Source: Xenopus tropicalis (lineage: Eukaryota; Chordata; Amphibia; Anura; Pipidae). From it: a stretch of DNA of 64,000 nucleotides. The position numbers and the translations under genes are program-made. This document shows positions 34,701-43,083 of this stretch, in pieces. Under the pieces are notes generated by a model, which saw nothing but the letters and a program-made list of their open reading frames with translations, searched no databases and was not told the origin of the DNA. How positions within the stretch are numbered: position 1 is the stretch's first letter; the number at the start of each line of letters is the position of its first letter. The DNA is taken from the NCBI RefSeq assembly GCF_000004195.4, contig NC_030677.2:172844019-172908018 (forward strand), written 5' to 3'.

Positions 34701-35440
34701 GTTCAATCACTTTCCTTTGCTCTTACCTCCTTCTGCTCTGTAACATTCAGTTCACTTACCTTTTACACTACTGAAACCTTCCCTCATAAGAACATAAGAA
34801 TAGAACTATGCCATGGACATCTTGGTGTTTTTCCTCACACAGTTGGTGTTTGGCGGAAATACTGCACCACTAAGTTGTCATACAGCTGGCTACACAAATG
34901 GGTCTGTACCCACAAGCATTTTGTGTGCAGCACTGCATGTACTCTTTGGCCCTATTTATCCGCTGTATATGTGGGTCAGAATGCAGAAATAATAGGTCCC
35001 GATCTGTCTTCTGCACTCAGAATGTGTTGCTATGTCTGCAAAACAGACAGAGACCTGTGACTTAGGGCCATAGGGTGATTGCTGTGGAATGTATAGCCAG
35101 ACAAACACCCTAAGATTGTATTTTTAAATGATTAGAATATTGAATTACTGAGTGGAAATCATGCTGTTCCCCTTTAAACTCATATCAGTTAGTGTGTGTG
35201 AGACCTGAGCAATAGGAATGGAATAATGAATCAGTAACGCACCTTCTGTCTCTGAGCAGCAACCTGGTGGCAGCCTATGAGAAGGCAAAGAAGAAGCATC
35301 AGAATAAACTGAAGAAACTAGAATCGCAGATGATGGCGATGGTGGAGCGCCACGAGACGCAAGTGCGCATGCTGAAACAGAGAATAGCTTTACTGGAAGA
35401 GGAGAACTCCAGACCTCACACCAATGAGACCTCACTGTGA
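1629..35440 (+). CDS. mcc: MCC, 3' part of gene (last 11 coding exons)
   Basis: This is the C-terminal two thirds of MCC (mutated in colorectal cancers), a cytoplasmic and membrane-associated coiled-coil adaptor reported to restrain Wnt/beta-catenin signalling and to bind PDZ proteins. Exons are 1629-1775, 5238-5327, 6189-6337, 8233-8373, 11752-11852, 12411-12588, 21267-21501, 27447-27653, 27812-27903, 34464-34586 and 35260-35440. All phases join without a break to give 547 codons. The protein matches my recollection of human MCC almost throughout. It has a Ser-rich stretch early, then long heptad-like Glu/Lys/Leu segments around EEMAELKAQLYLLEKEKKA and KKKHQNKLKKLESQMM. It ends in ETSL, a class I PDZ-binding motif. 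The human short form has about 829 residues, so the 5' exons lie upstream of this window. The gene is convergent with DCP2. Confidence 0.97.
3345..3660. repeat. candidate MITE, degraded
   Basis: The left end (near 3349-3375) contains atttatcaagctgtgtt and the right end (near 3635-3660) contains the opposite-strand counterpart aacactgcttgataaat. Boundaries and target duplication are unclear. Confidence 0.35.
4234..4462. repeat. MITE with GGGGCCTATTTATT-type inverted ends
   Basis: About 229 bp. The left end ggggcctatttatt is matched by the right end aataaatcttcccc. Both sides are flanked by ATA. Internal ctgtgtaaaat/ttttacacag pairs extend the inverted repeat. No coding capacity. Confidence 0.6.
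5238..5327 (+). CDS. mcc: MCC exon B
   Basis: 30 codons, phase 0 to 0. It starts IAERVKLSKTRSESSSSE and ends SEISSIG. The acceptor is ttttgtag and the donor is gtgagt. The segment is Ser-rich and nearly identical to the human protein. Confidence 0.96.
5328..6188 (+). other. mcc: MCC intron between exons B and C
   Basis: 861 bp. At about 5955-6065 it carries a degraded piece of the 'caggtatggga' repeat family (ccggaaagccattattcaga, then a 'catagacttcc' segment). The rest is unrecognised, with a G-rich patch at 5405-5650. Confidence 0.6.
6189..6337 (+). CDS. mcc: MCC exon C
   Basis: 149 nt, phase 0 in and 2 out. It encodes the segment from VSSSVAEHLAHSLQDCSN to FEVETERLN. The acceptor is cattgcag and the donor is gtatgg. 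The split codon gives Ser with the next exon. Confidence 0.97.
6338..8232 (+). other. mcc: MCC intron between exons C and D
   Basis: 1.9 kb. Around 6520-6620 and 6795-6870 are stretches resembling dispersed frog repeats of the 'ctgtggctctctagatgtt' and 'ctgcagtcctcc' types. No clear ends and no gene seen. Confidence 0.5.
8233..8373 (+). CDS. mcc: MCC exon D
   Basis: 141 nt, starting inside a Ser codon. It encodes RIEHLKSQNDLLTITLEE onward to ATALRLALQY, a coiled-coil segment. The acceptor is ctccacag and the donor is gtaatt. Confidence 0.97.
9186..9425 (+). repeat. diverged tandem repeat, ~112-bp unit
   Basis: Two adjacent units align loosely. One starts near 9186 (cttcctagatacccgctggg) and the next near 9298 (ctttatagatacctgctggg). 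Each continues with 'gttac', 'atgacgaga/atggcaaga', 'gacatctggg' and 'tgaccacatg'. A third partial unit with 'ccttggcgagaccctgacca' follows. Boundaries are approximate. Confidence 0.55.
10385..10732. mobile_element. T2/Kolobok-type MITE
   Basis: The left end is TTAAAGGGATGGTATACACC and the right end is GATATACTGTCCCTTTAA, an inverted pair. Each end begins with TTAA, the target duplication typical of Kolobok/T2 elements in frogs. About 348 bp, non-coding, moderately diverged inside. Confidence 0.75.
11752..11852 (+). CDS. mcc: MCC exon E
   Basis: 101 nt. It encodes EQCIEAYELLLALAESEQS through FRAAGVGSV and ends one base into a codon. The donor is gtaagag. Compared with human, the junction with the next exon is a few residues shorter (human has SSPGDQ here). 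Confidence 0.96.
11853..12410 (+). other. mcc: MCC intron between exons E and F
   Basis: 558 bp, with a tandem CAGCAG acceptor at 12405-12410. No repeats recognised. Confidence 0.75.
12411..12588 (+). CDS. mcc: MCC exon F (tandem acceptor)
   Basis: 178 nt encoding SGDENVTQMLKRAHDCRKT through SLSSNSHT. The acceptor is a tandem CAGCAG at 12405-12410. I chose the downstream AG, which gives Glu at the split codon. The upstream AG (exon start 12408) stays in frame and adds one Ala. The donor is gtaaga. Confidence 0.94.
13359..13713. mobile_element. PIF/Harbinger-like MITE, copy 1
   Basis: About 355 bp. The left end is AGGTGGCCATACATG and the right end is CCGTGTATGACCT, with TTA on both sides (13356-13358 and 13714-13716). 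The interior is shared with 25858-26189, including 'gatccgcttg', 'gggtgggcgatatc', 'tttggccctggggccaaa' and 'gcatcaacgagccgatg'. It is the more diverged of the two copies. Confidence 0.75.
14322..14718. repeat. AT-rich inverted-repeat MITE
   Basis: It starts GGGGCTTATTTATAAA after TAA and ends in TCGACCCCC before TTA. The interior is dense in 'aactcgaa/ttgaatttgag' type words pairing with each other. The right terminus is eroded, so the boundaries are approximate. Confidence 0.5.
17589..17859. mobile_element. 'caggtatggga' palindromic MITE with TA flanks
   Basis: 271 bp. The left end is CAGGTATGGGACCTGTTATC and the right end is the complementary ccatacctg. TA directly flanks both ends (17587-17588 and 17860-17861). 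The inner sequence contains 'ggtactgttttattatta' and 'gagatggcctttcc'. I recognise this as a very common Xenopus repeat. TA duplication suggests Tc1/mariner-type mobilisation. Confidence 0.8.
17925..18275. repeat. long nested palindrome / MITE
   Basis: The inverted arms extend from aacctaattacaa (17925) inward through gtggagtgagatttgtgttg and tagccctaagg to gaagacacac. They are mirrored on the right through gtgtgtcttcatcc, ttagggcta and caacacaaatctcactcc to ttgtaattaggtt (18275). The loop is about 18055-18130. It looks like one inverted-repeat element whose inner part carries a second set of inverted ends. Confidence 0.7.
19600..20050 (+). pseudogene. old Tc1-like transposase relic
   Basis: Frames are broken, but Tc1 transposase remnants are readable. 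FLFQHDNVPMHKARSLKTG (19716-19775) carries the second catalytic Asp region. Next comes 'gacctcaacccaactaaag', a decayed D-L-N-P-I-E block. After that 'ctgaatggaagctaatccccccagcaatgttt' and 'ctagtggaaacctttctagaagagtagc' match the 3' part of common vertebrate Tc1 transposases. There are multiple frameshifts and stops and no visible terminal repeats. It belongs to a different and far older family than the element at 54370. Confidence 0.75.
20352..20580. repeat. fragment of 'caggtatggga' element joined to a second MITE
   Basis: 20352-20412 is the left end of the caggtatggga family (caagtatgggatccgttat, gttatccagaaagctctgaa). It runs directly into 20421-20580, a member of the 'agattagtcgcc' hairpin family that ends in ccctgtgtgccagagccct. 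The first element's right end is missing nearby. Confidence 0.6.
21267..21501 (+). CDS. mcc: MCC exon G
   Basis: 235 nt, the largest coding exon here. It runs from TTSSTASSCDTEFTKEDEQ to AVLMQELMAMK and is nearly identical to the human protein. The acceptor is ctttttcag and the donor is gtaggg. Confidence 0.97.
22581..23237. mobile_element. 'caggtatggga' MITE interrupted by another MITE
   Basis: The left end CAGGTATGGGATCC at 22581 and the right end ggttccatagctg at 23237 are flanked by TA. At 657 bp the element is more than twice the length of the copy at 17589. The extra sequence includes 22917-23160, an 'agattagtcgcc/gggcgactaatctc' hairpin repeat with inner stems such as cctttccacyggc. 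This indicates insertion of one family into another. Confidence 0.7.
24940..25228. repeat. degraded MITE, 'ggccatacac' family
   Basis: The left end ccttgtgtggccatacacg and the right end tataaccacctttaag are an eroded inverted pair. The interior shares 'gatcagacaga', 'tttctacctgcatatctg' and 'caattcagc' with the copy at 56632-56895. Confidence 0.6.
25858..26189. mobile_element. PIF/Harbinger-like MITE, copy 2 (well preserved)
   Basis: 332 bp. The left end is AGGTCCCCATACAC and the right end is GTGTATGGGGACCT, a near-perfect inverted pair. TAA flanks both sides (25855-25857 and 26190-26192). The interior has several perfect short palindromes, such as gatccgctcgcttggcg and its complement, cccgatatc/gatatcggg, and tttggccctggggccaaa. 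Same family as 13359-13713 but younger. Confidence 0.8.
27447..27653 (+). CDS. mcc: MCC exon H
   Basis: 69 codons, phase 0 to 0, starting EEMAELKAQLYLLEKEKKA and ending SSSKDKLGK. It is strongly coiled-coil and ends in a Ser run. The donor is gttggaat, which departs from the usual purine at intron position +3, so this splice site may be weak. Confidence 0.95.
27812..27903 (+). CDS. mcc: MCC exon I
   Basis: 92 nt in phase 0, encoding DSTEGSALSLSELRTYNES through TSALR. It aligns to the human segment containing ALSLAELR but is clearly more diverged than its neighbours. The intron before it (27654-27811) is only 158 bp. Confidence 0.94.
28646..29013. mobile_element. hairpin MITE (PIF/Harbinger-like), near-perfect palindrome
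   Basis: 368 bp with arms of about 165 bp each and a loop near 28815-28845. Ends are GGGCTCTGGCACACGGGGAG and its complement. TTA flanks both sides (28643-28645 and 29014-29016). The arms share 'gccatcccaccggcgaac', 'gacttacatgttcgccgg' and 'gaaatcaccccgccgcgtc' as inverted pairs. It is GC- and CpG-rich, unlike the surrounding intron. Confidence 0.85.
29023..29190 (+). repeat. duplicated flank plus truncated copy of the hairpin MITE
   Basis: 29023-29085 repeats 28602-28664 with a few substitutions (agacagatggggcaatta, catgactttaagaaactctt and the start of the MITE). It is then interrupted by a second restart of the same terminus at 29089 (ggctctggcacacggggaga). The copy runs out by about 29190 (aaatcgcccttagg). 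Confidence 0.6.
30440..30770 (-). repeat. T2/Kolobok-like dispersed repeat, copy A
   Basis: The right end is ctttagttctcctttaa (TTAA at 30767-30770). The body (agcatgtgcag, gggggcacagatcttccctg, gggctggtacagaaccc) is the reverse complement of the copy at 40510-40840. The left end is not identified. Confidence 0.6.
32414..32820 (+). mobile_element. CR1/L2-type LINE, 3' fragment
   Basis: An open frame at 32414-32686 encodes WNSLLQAIRLSPSFQTFKYS followed by LKTHLFREAY. This is the conserved motif found after the reverse transcriptase in L2/CR1-class ORF2 proteins. The 3' flank ('ggccttaccagcgctctgtaaaggggaa', 'ccctttt', 'gcctggcattgcttgc') looks like a CR1-type 3' UTR. Everything upstream is missing, as usual for 5'-truncated copies. 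Confidence 0.7.
33180..33297 (+). mobile_element. L2-like LINE tail ending in (GAT)n
   Basis: 'gtaagatccctgttcatcaa', 'ttactggagctgtataaata' and a terminal tgatgatgatg run have the layout of L2-class 3' tails (…gctatataaataaatgatgatg). Fragment only. Confidence 0.5.
34464..34586 (+). CDS. mcc: MCC exon J
   Basis: 123 nt. It encodes EKKLKSRAQELVSALERLTK through FVNDLKRAN, close to the human protein. The acceptor is gtccccag and the donor is gtaaggg. The split codon gives Ser. Confidence 0.97.
34587..35259 (+). other. mcc: MCC last intron
   Basis: 673 bp between exons J and K. A C-rich run is at 34618-34632. No repeats or genes recognised. Confidence 0.75.
35260..35440 (+). CDS. mcc: MCC terminal coding exon K
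   Basis: 181 nt including the TGA stop at 35438-35440. It starts NLVAAYEKAKKKHQNKLKK and ends HTNETSL, the PDZ-binding tail. The acceptor region gagcag is a second, weaker NAGNAG site. The chosen AG matches the human spacing. Confidence 0.97.
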
Positions 35441-38400
35441 ACCCAACAAACACACACAGTCTATGTGCCATTGCAAGCCTATGTGGGATCCACACTGCAA
35501 TACAGAGTGGCAGTTAATTGCCTTTATTTAAAGGTTTTATCAGGAGGAAAGTGCAGTTGCCATGCAGCGCCTGTAGGGGGGCCAGCAATACACAAACTCC
35601 TCTGTATGAAATACAATGACTTCTCTACATAAAGACTTCATCTCCTAACCAAAGTCATTGGAGTGTATCAGTGGGACAGAGCAAGGGGAAGGACTGGCAC
35701 AGACTCCCTCCTGTTACTTTCTGTTTGTTAGACACTGGTATGTGCCAAACAATGTCGGCCCCTGTGCAGATGGAATGGCGCTGCTGTGCATAAGGCTCAG
35801 GGGCCACGTGGGGTCTGACATCGGAGACTTTCATTGCTCTAAAGCGAAGATGCACCTTCATTTTGTTTCACTTTAAGAATGACTGAACTCTCTTTATAGC
35901 TGTGAGGACACTGCAAGGTGCTGTCCCAGGATCATTACCAGCAAATAATTATGGTTTTTCCTACTTTTGTAGAGCAGTGTCTGCCCTGCAGTTGCTGTAC
36001 TACAACTCTCCGCATTAGTCTTTAAGGGGTTGCAGTTCAAAAACTGGATGGACATGGCGGACTCCCCCGTAGCAAACCTATGCTGGTGTGTAGCTAGTCT
36101 GCCTAAGCCGTGTCAGGTGGCCATACCTGAGGCTGATTTACAAACCTAGATGCTAAAATGCACTTTCCAGTAGCAACCAATCAGTAATGTGCTTTAGTTT
36201 ACCACAAATTAGAAGAAGAAATATAATACTGGCTGAAATCAGAAAGAAAATAAATACCTGATTGGTTGATTTTGGCAAATGTGCTGCAATTTATCTCCTT
36301 TGTTTTTTTAAATCAGCCCCAGTGCCCTTTAGCTGTATTCCACACAAAACACTTTGCTGCCCTCTTCAGATCACTGTGAGTAGAATTGCTTGGATTCCTT
36401 TACCTGGAAGCTGCCATACTGGATTTATAGTTTATTTCTTTTTCTTAATGAGTTTGATGTTGCCCTGTGTCACTCTAATACCCATTAGGTGGGTCACATG
36501 CTGCCAATCTATGTGCAATACTGCCATGTTATAAGTGGTGGGCCAGCAATTGTTCTACAGATACAGAGCACTTCTGTGCATTTTGCCACATCTCCTTGCC
36601 ATACCAAGATTGAAAATATACAATATATATAATGAATATCCCAGTACTATAATACATAGGTTATACTTTCCCCTTCATGAAATGTACCTGGATATCAGTG
36701 ATAAAAGCATAGCCAAAATAGAGGGCCCCAAGGGGCCATTTTAGTTTGTGTGCTCATCTTGCACATGTGTGGGGCCCCATTATTTGTAGCAGTAGCCTCT
36801 GTGCGATCCCCAGGCACAGCAAGCAGTGGTGTGAGCAGTAGATACAAGGGGCTTGGGGTAACAGACAGGAGATGCTGAAGTCTGTGAGTAGGAGTTATAT
36901 TTACTTATAGGCTATACTGCTGCTTGTATAACAGCCCCATTCTGTGCCACTTACCTCTGCTGTAGAACAGCCATTACATAATAGGATAGCATGAAACAGG
37001 CTTGACTCCTGAGCTGTGAATGATGGTTGATGATGAGTTGTAGTTTTATTGCCAGTGGATGGCGCTAGCTGCTTCAGCTTGTATGCTAGGCTCTTATTGG
37101 TGCTACTAAATGCATCCGCTGTTTGCAATACTCTTATACACTGCAAAACTGCACAGAACCTTAGCGTTCATTGTTACGGCTAAATAAATATCTGCTATTT
37201 GCAGATTTTAGTGGCAGATTTTCTGCCTGCATTGAATCTGCTGGGAATACCTTCCCCTTCAGAATCTCCTGGTCTGTAATGTAAATAGGCAAATACCGAA
37301 GGCAGGGTAGGTTGGCAGAGCAATTCATTTTTGGTTATTTCATTATCCAAGTAACGTGCCATGCTGTGTGCCATCCTGCTGGGGGTATATGCAGTGAGTG
37401 TGGCAGCACTAGTGTTGTGCCAGGAGGTATGCCCGCACAGTTCTGTTAGGGAATTTCATTCTAGAAATCTAGCAGTGACCAACATGTAAAGCTGGCAGGA
37501 AACACTTGGTACATGCACATTTGTCTGCACTACTGGCTACTATTGCCCATAATGGGAATCGACCAGACACACATACACTGCTGCTTTTTTGTTACTGTCG
37601 GATGTTTCCATCTCCAGAGAAATGGTTGTTTAGCACCATAAGCATTAAGTTATGGCAGGATGGTCTATGGGTGTGACAGTAGCTCTGTCTTTTATTCTGA
37701 TTGGTGTTTTGATGATCATGGCGGCAGTTCTTGGGAATCTCCCAGTATTCTGATTTCCTGGCCAGCAGTTGCTAGATCTGGCAACTTTGTGACATCCTGT
37801 GCTTCGTTAGACATTTATTTCATTCTGGGCAAGTTTCTTCCGTAGCGAGGATCCCCATAATCGGGCCTTCTGAGGGTTGTGTTCCTGCAGCACCACATGT
37901 CGGATTGACCTCTTCTATATTAAATTTAAGAGCACTTTTTAAGTAGTTAGTAAATAAATGTTTTGCTCAGTATTACATGTTAACTCCTGCCACACACAGG
38001 TTACATATAGACTCCATCATTCTGCCTGCCTGTGTACACACTTGCCTATTAGTACATCTCACAAGTGCCATCACTTCTCTATGAAACCCAGTGCAACATT
38101 AACCCTCAGAGAGCCATGCCATGGGAAGGTTTGCCAGTTACTTTGGTTCCCAAGCCAGTGGCAAGCGTGGTACCTGGTATTATCAAACTGTGAACTAGTT
38201 CTTCAGACGTTCCCTGGCACAGTTAGTGCTACACACCACTCATTGGCCCTATCCCTGTAAAAGCTCAGACCCAGAATCCCAAAATATAGTTTCCCATTAA
38301 GATTATTTCCTTTTTGCCTGCTGCTAGCAAATGCAATGTATGCTAATGAAAGGAGATGTATTGGATAATGTTTCCTTTTAATGCTATGGTGAAAAAAAAT

Positions 38401-39210
38401 ACAATTACAGTAAATTCTAAAAAAAAAAGAGGTTCCTACAAACCCAGTTTTGCAAGGAGGCCTTAAGGTGGGGACCTCTGGTCCATATCACTGAGGAATC
38501 ATGGGAAACAGAGGGGACTCATGTACTGGCCCCAACATGGGGAGGTGCTGGAGGGCACTAGTATAGTAGACTGGAATGGCTGAGTAGCCACAGGAACCTT
38601 AGCTGTACCATATGCAGGATACAGGCAGTTTGGCTATGGTGGTGGCACACATAACACTGGCAGAAATATGGAAGGGGGTTCAGGGACAAGGGATCATGTG
38701 GCCTGGTGTGTCCCATACTAATGATTACAGTAAATCAGGCAGATACATCCTAAGGGAATACCCGGCCATTAAAAAGGGCTCAGGGTAAAGCAGTGCCTCA
38801 TTTATTCTCTCCAAGAGATTCTCCTTTATCATCTCTGAAACCTTTGCTCCTCTTTTCCTGTTCTTGAGGGGCGGTTACATAAAAAAAATCTGTTATTCAT
38901 TTTGTTTATTCATATTTTATAGTGTTTTGTTACAGTGTCAGCCTCAGCCAATCAGAATGTATGTTACAGTGTCAGTATTCAGTCTTGCCATGGAATTGGT
39001 ATGGTAATACTGCCAAGTCATAGAATGTCATTGGGTAATTCATGATCTGATGCCTTCCTTCCATTCCCAGCCTATGTCCAATGGCCATTTTATTCATTTG
39101 ATAAAAAAGAATAAAAAAAAAAAACTTCATTTATTTATACAGAGCAATTTATAATATGTTTATTTTACAAATGTTCTTATATTCGGAATAAATACTTCGT
39201 ATGTGTAAAG
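35441..39210 (+). other. mcc: MCC putative 3' UTR
   Basis: Non-coding sequence after the MCC stop. Candidate poly(A) signals AATAAA occur at 36249, 37183, 37953 and 39187. The last is followed by a GT-rich stretch (tgtgtaaagtctgtgtgtcag), the usual downstream element, so I favour an end near 39.2 kb. No other gene seen. Confidence 0.5.
39187..39192 (+). promoter_or_regulatory. mcc: likely MCC poly(A) signal
   Basis: AATAAA within ggaataaatac. A GT-rich downstream element starts about 15 nt later. It is the best-supported of four AATAAA hexamers after the stop. Transcript data would decide. Confidence 0.5.
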
Positions 39211-40509
39211 TCTGTGTGTCAGAGCTTTCTCTGTCCCATTGTACAACCAAATACCAGTTTGTGCTACTGGTGTATTAATTGGGTAAGCTGTAATATTGCA
39301 CTCCTAACTGTAGGTGGCACTACCTATCCTAGCTCTCTTGCTCTTCCCCAGAGGGAAAGTTACCTGGGGAAATAAGCTCCTAATGGGGTATGGGGGACAT
39401 TACTATTTTGCCTCTACAGGTTTCATTTTAGAGCTGTGATCCCCAACCATGAACCTACACCCATTTTCTAGCAAACATCTGCTGTACCTGCTGCCTTAAT
39501 ACTCATGCTGTACCCCATGCAGCCACGTTGGGACAGATTTACTTTACTGCTGCAGTGGCCCACACAGTGCACTGCACTGCAGAGATTGGGGTTCCATGCA
39601 GCTTAGGTAACACAATGCAGGGGGTGTATTTTGAATTGAATGCATTGCAGTATCAAACTGGAGCTGTTCTACTACTGGGGCTTTTATGTAATAAAGGGAA
39701 ACAAGTTTGCCTGGTGCAGTAACCCAATAACCAATGCTGCGCTTGCTTTGTGACTAGTAAATGTTGCCTACTGATTGGTTGGGACAGGTCAGTAGACCTA
39801 TAGCAAATGTTGAACATTTTATTAGATAATCCCCACTGTGTCCCATTAGATTTCAGTGGCACCCTGTACAATACTCATTTTGCTGCTCGCTTATCCCGGG
39901 TGCAAGTGAGCTCAGAGGGTACAAGAGGCCATTGCTCGCTTGGAGCATTCAGCCTGTTAATACTTTGATTGGCCAAAAGTCCCTTTGTAGGCACTGTCCA
40001 TAACTCCTCAATAGAAAATTCTCACAAGGGAACTCCTCTACACTGTACCCCTAGCCCTACGCTGGCAGGCTATTGCTGCCTCTACAAATACTGTACAGGC
40101 TATTGCTGCCTCTGCGTTACAAATACCCTCGTTAAAAAGAAAAAACAGGCACACACAAAATGTCATTTTTTGAATGAAGTAATTTACTGCTGAATAGAAG
40201 GGCAGCACGGGCTGCAAAGAGTACAGTTGCACTGTGACAGATCCCTCTCGCCAGTTTCTGGCATGGAATGAGCTTTGTGCTATAATGATGAGACCAGACA
40301 GGCTGTGGGTCCAGAACCAGACAGAACAGCTGCAAGCAGCCCCCAACAGTACCATATACAGAGAAAGGCCTGTGCTCTGCCACATTCCTATACAGTATTA
40401 GAGCGGCTGCACCAACAAATGATTTTTAGTACTTTAGGTCCAACCCAAATGTAAAGTAAAAACCCAATCACATGAAATGCAATTCCACCAACACTGTGAC
40501 ACTGTTTAC

Positions 40510-40840
40510 TTAAAAGGTAAACTAAAGCATATCGTTTTGGGTTTCTGTACCAGCCCAAGGCAACCACGGCCCTTTAGCAGGGAAGATCTGTGCCCCCAAA
40601 GATGCCCCAGTAGCTCCCCATATTCTTTTCTACTGATTTACTGCACATGCTCTGTGCTGCTGTCACTTACTGAGCTTAGGGGCCCACTCACAATATACTG
40701 TATATATAGAATAGAAATGTCACAGGGCTGATTAGTAATTAATACAGATAATTACTACATGGCAGCACAGAAACCAGTGTAATTAGCATCAGAATTTAAT
40801 AACCAGCCCTGTAGCATTGACTAATATGACAGGCCAACTT
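40510..40840 (+). repeat. T2/Kolobok-like dispersed repeat, copy B
   Basis: It starts TTAAAAGGTAAACTAAAGC. The body ('ctgtaccagccca', 'gggaagatctgtgcccccaa', 'gcacatgctctgtgctgctg', 'cagggctgatta') is complementary to copy A at 30440-30770. The far end is not defined. Confidence 0.6.
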
Positions 40841-41407
40841 AATTTCTGCTTGATATTGTGTTACAACCCCTAAGCGTAGCTTCCCAGAGCTCACTGAGCA
40901 TGTGAGTGTCACAGACACTTTCTAAGATGGGGAGCCCCTGTGACAAGTTTAAAGTCCTGGATCATTGCTGCTATTGAAATGCTGAAACTTTAGGCTGGTG
41001 CAGTAAGTTCAGTTCATTTCAGCAATATTTATTTTGCCAATGGACCCTCAGGCAGACGATTATGTCTTGGCTTACTGACCTGTGACCTGCCGGGTGTTGC
41101 TGAACTATAGGCGTCACTATAATTTGCATGCAGGAGCTGGACATTTCTAATATGCACAGTGTGTTTACTAAACACATGGGTTATCTTGTTTAATGCTGTT
41201 ATTTTTATTCATTTAAACAGTGCCAGTTCCAAGTGCGGATACAGGACCCTAGAGCAGCACATTGCAGGTCAGGCTCTGCCTCTCCATGAGAGACAAGAGG
41301 TAACTCCGCTACTGCACATAATAGCTTGTTGCAAGGCCATTGTGGTGACTGGGGATTAGGCAGCCCATCCCTGCCCTAAAGTTTACAGAAACGGCTTATC
41401 TAGCATT

Positions 41408-41567
41408 AAGCTCCACCCCCTTTAGTAAATTGGGCCTTCCTTCTCCTTTGAATAGGAAGCCAGTCAATGAGCTGTCTACTGCACATTCCTGATTGATATC
41501 CATTGGAGCACAGCTTCCTATTCAACGGAGGAGGAAGTTTCAGTATACTAAAGGGGGCGGAGCTTCA
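41408..41567. repeat. palindromic MITE with AAGCTCC ends
   Basis: The left arm aagctccaccccctttagta and the right arm tactaaagggggcggagctt are inverted with one or two mismatches. A second inner pair (ccttcctt…ttgaataggaagc and gcttcctattcaa…gaggaagt) makes the unit almost wholly palindromic at about 160 bp. Confidence 0.65.
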
Positions 41568-42774
41568 CACTTGATAAGGAAGTGATTGATTTGGAAAGCA
41601 TATTTCAGATTCTATCTTAGAAAAGACATCAGACTCCATAAAGGGGACTGTTTTATGGATTTTAAGATAAAAGGGCATTCTTACCCTTTCAGAAACACTC
41701 ACAGGAAGTGAGTGCACCTATTAGGGGTGTCCCTCTACTTCACTTACTGCTACTGAAGTCCCATCAGAGAGCCCAGTGGGCAATACAATCAGAATATTAT
41801 ACAGGCTGGATGTAGCACACTACATACTCAGGAGTTAGTTCTGACGTTAATAGAAGGGATGGGAATGCCATGTTACTTCTGCTGGTCTCTATGGATAATA
41901 CGTAATGGAACCCTATAACGTGTCATTGCGCTCTGGCAAGGTAAATTCACATTATCAGGAAAACAAGAAGACCTTAGAGTCACTGAATATTTAGTCTCAG
42001 TATCTCCTTTCACATAAGCGTGAGCTGCAACTTGTGCTACTGGGTGTGGCTTCATCCACCAATACCCACATGCTGTAATGAAAAATGAATATGTCATGCT
42101 ACAGCTGATAAGTCTATGAGGGTGAAATAAACACCATATAAGAGTAATGCCAACTATTATGAAAGGGGAGGAGTTAGGCACCATTATTATTATTATTGCG
42201 TTCTTTGTGCCCTACTCCTCACTGGTTATTTCTGCTTAAACGAACAGAGAAATGTTAAGGCACAGCTTATACAGTGTCAGATACCCATTCCTGTATAACA
42301 ATCATTAGGGAAAGAGAACCAGTATGAGGACACAGGCCCAGTAGCTCATCCAGAAGGAAAAAGGCAATTAGAAATCCCCAAATCAGTTCTGTCAATAAGT
42401 CAGACAAGTAAAACATTTAGTCGCCATCTGTACATGCCTCTGAACACATCTGAATGGCATCTCTATGATGCTTCTTTGGGTAAGATCTACCACTATCCTA
42501 TTTGGCTGGGATTTACTATCAGGAAATGCAGAAAATTCTTTCATTTTCCATAGCATGTCATTAAAGCAAATAGGTCATGGCCCCATTTACTTCTCCTCTA
42601 TACTAATGCCACGTAACTGATGACCTTGTTTTATTCATCTACAGAGACCATTATATATGTCCGAGAGGCATTTAGGGTAAGAGATGTATATATACACACC
42701 AGGCTACACAGTATCTTACAGGAGAAAGTAACACAAGGTCACTGTGAGAGGTTACAAGTTTGCTTGCCCTAGAG

Positions 42775-43083
42775 CAGTGATCCCCAACCAGTGGCTCGTG
42801 AGCAACATGTTGCTCTACAAACCCCTGGGATGTTGCTCCCAGTGGCCTCAAAGCAGTTGCTTGGTTTTGAATTCTTGGCTTGGAGGCAAATTTTGGTTGG
42901 ATAAAGACCAAATGTAATGCCAAACAGTGTCTCCTAAAGGCTGCCAGTCCATATAGGGGCTACCAATTAGCCAATAACAGCCCATATTTGGCATCCCTGG
43001 GAGCATGTTTCATGCTTGTGTTGCTCCCCAAGTCTTTTTACATTTGAATGTGGCTCACAGGTAAAAAAGGTTGGGGATCCCTG
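42775..43083. mobile_element. hAT-type MITE with 8-bp target duplication
   Basis: 309 bp. It begins CAGTGATCCCCAACC and ends GGTTGGGGATCCCTG, inverted ends. It is flanked on both sides by an identical 8-bp direct repeat CCCTAGAG (42767-42774 and 43084-43091), the hallmark of hAT insertion. The interior includes 'tggctcgtgagcaacatgtt' and 'gctccc'. No coding capacity. Confidence 0.88.
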
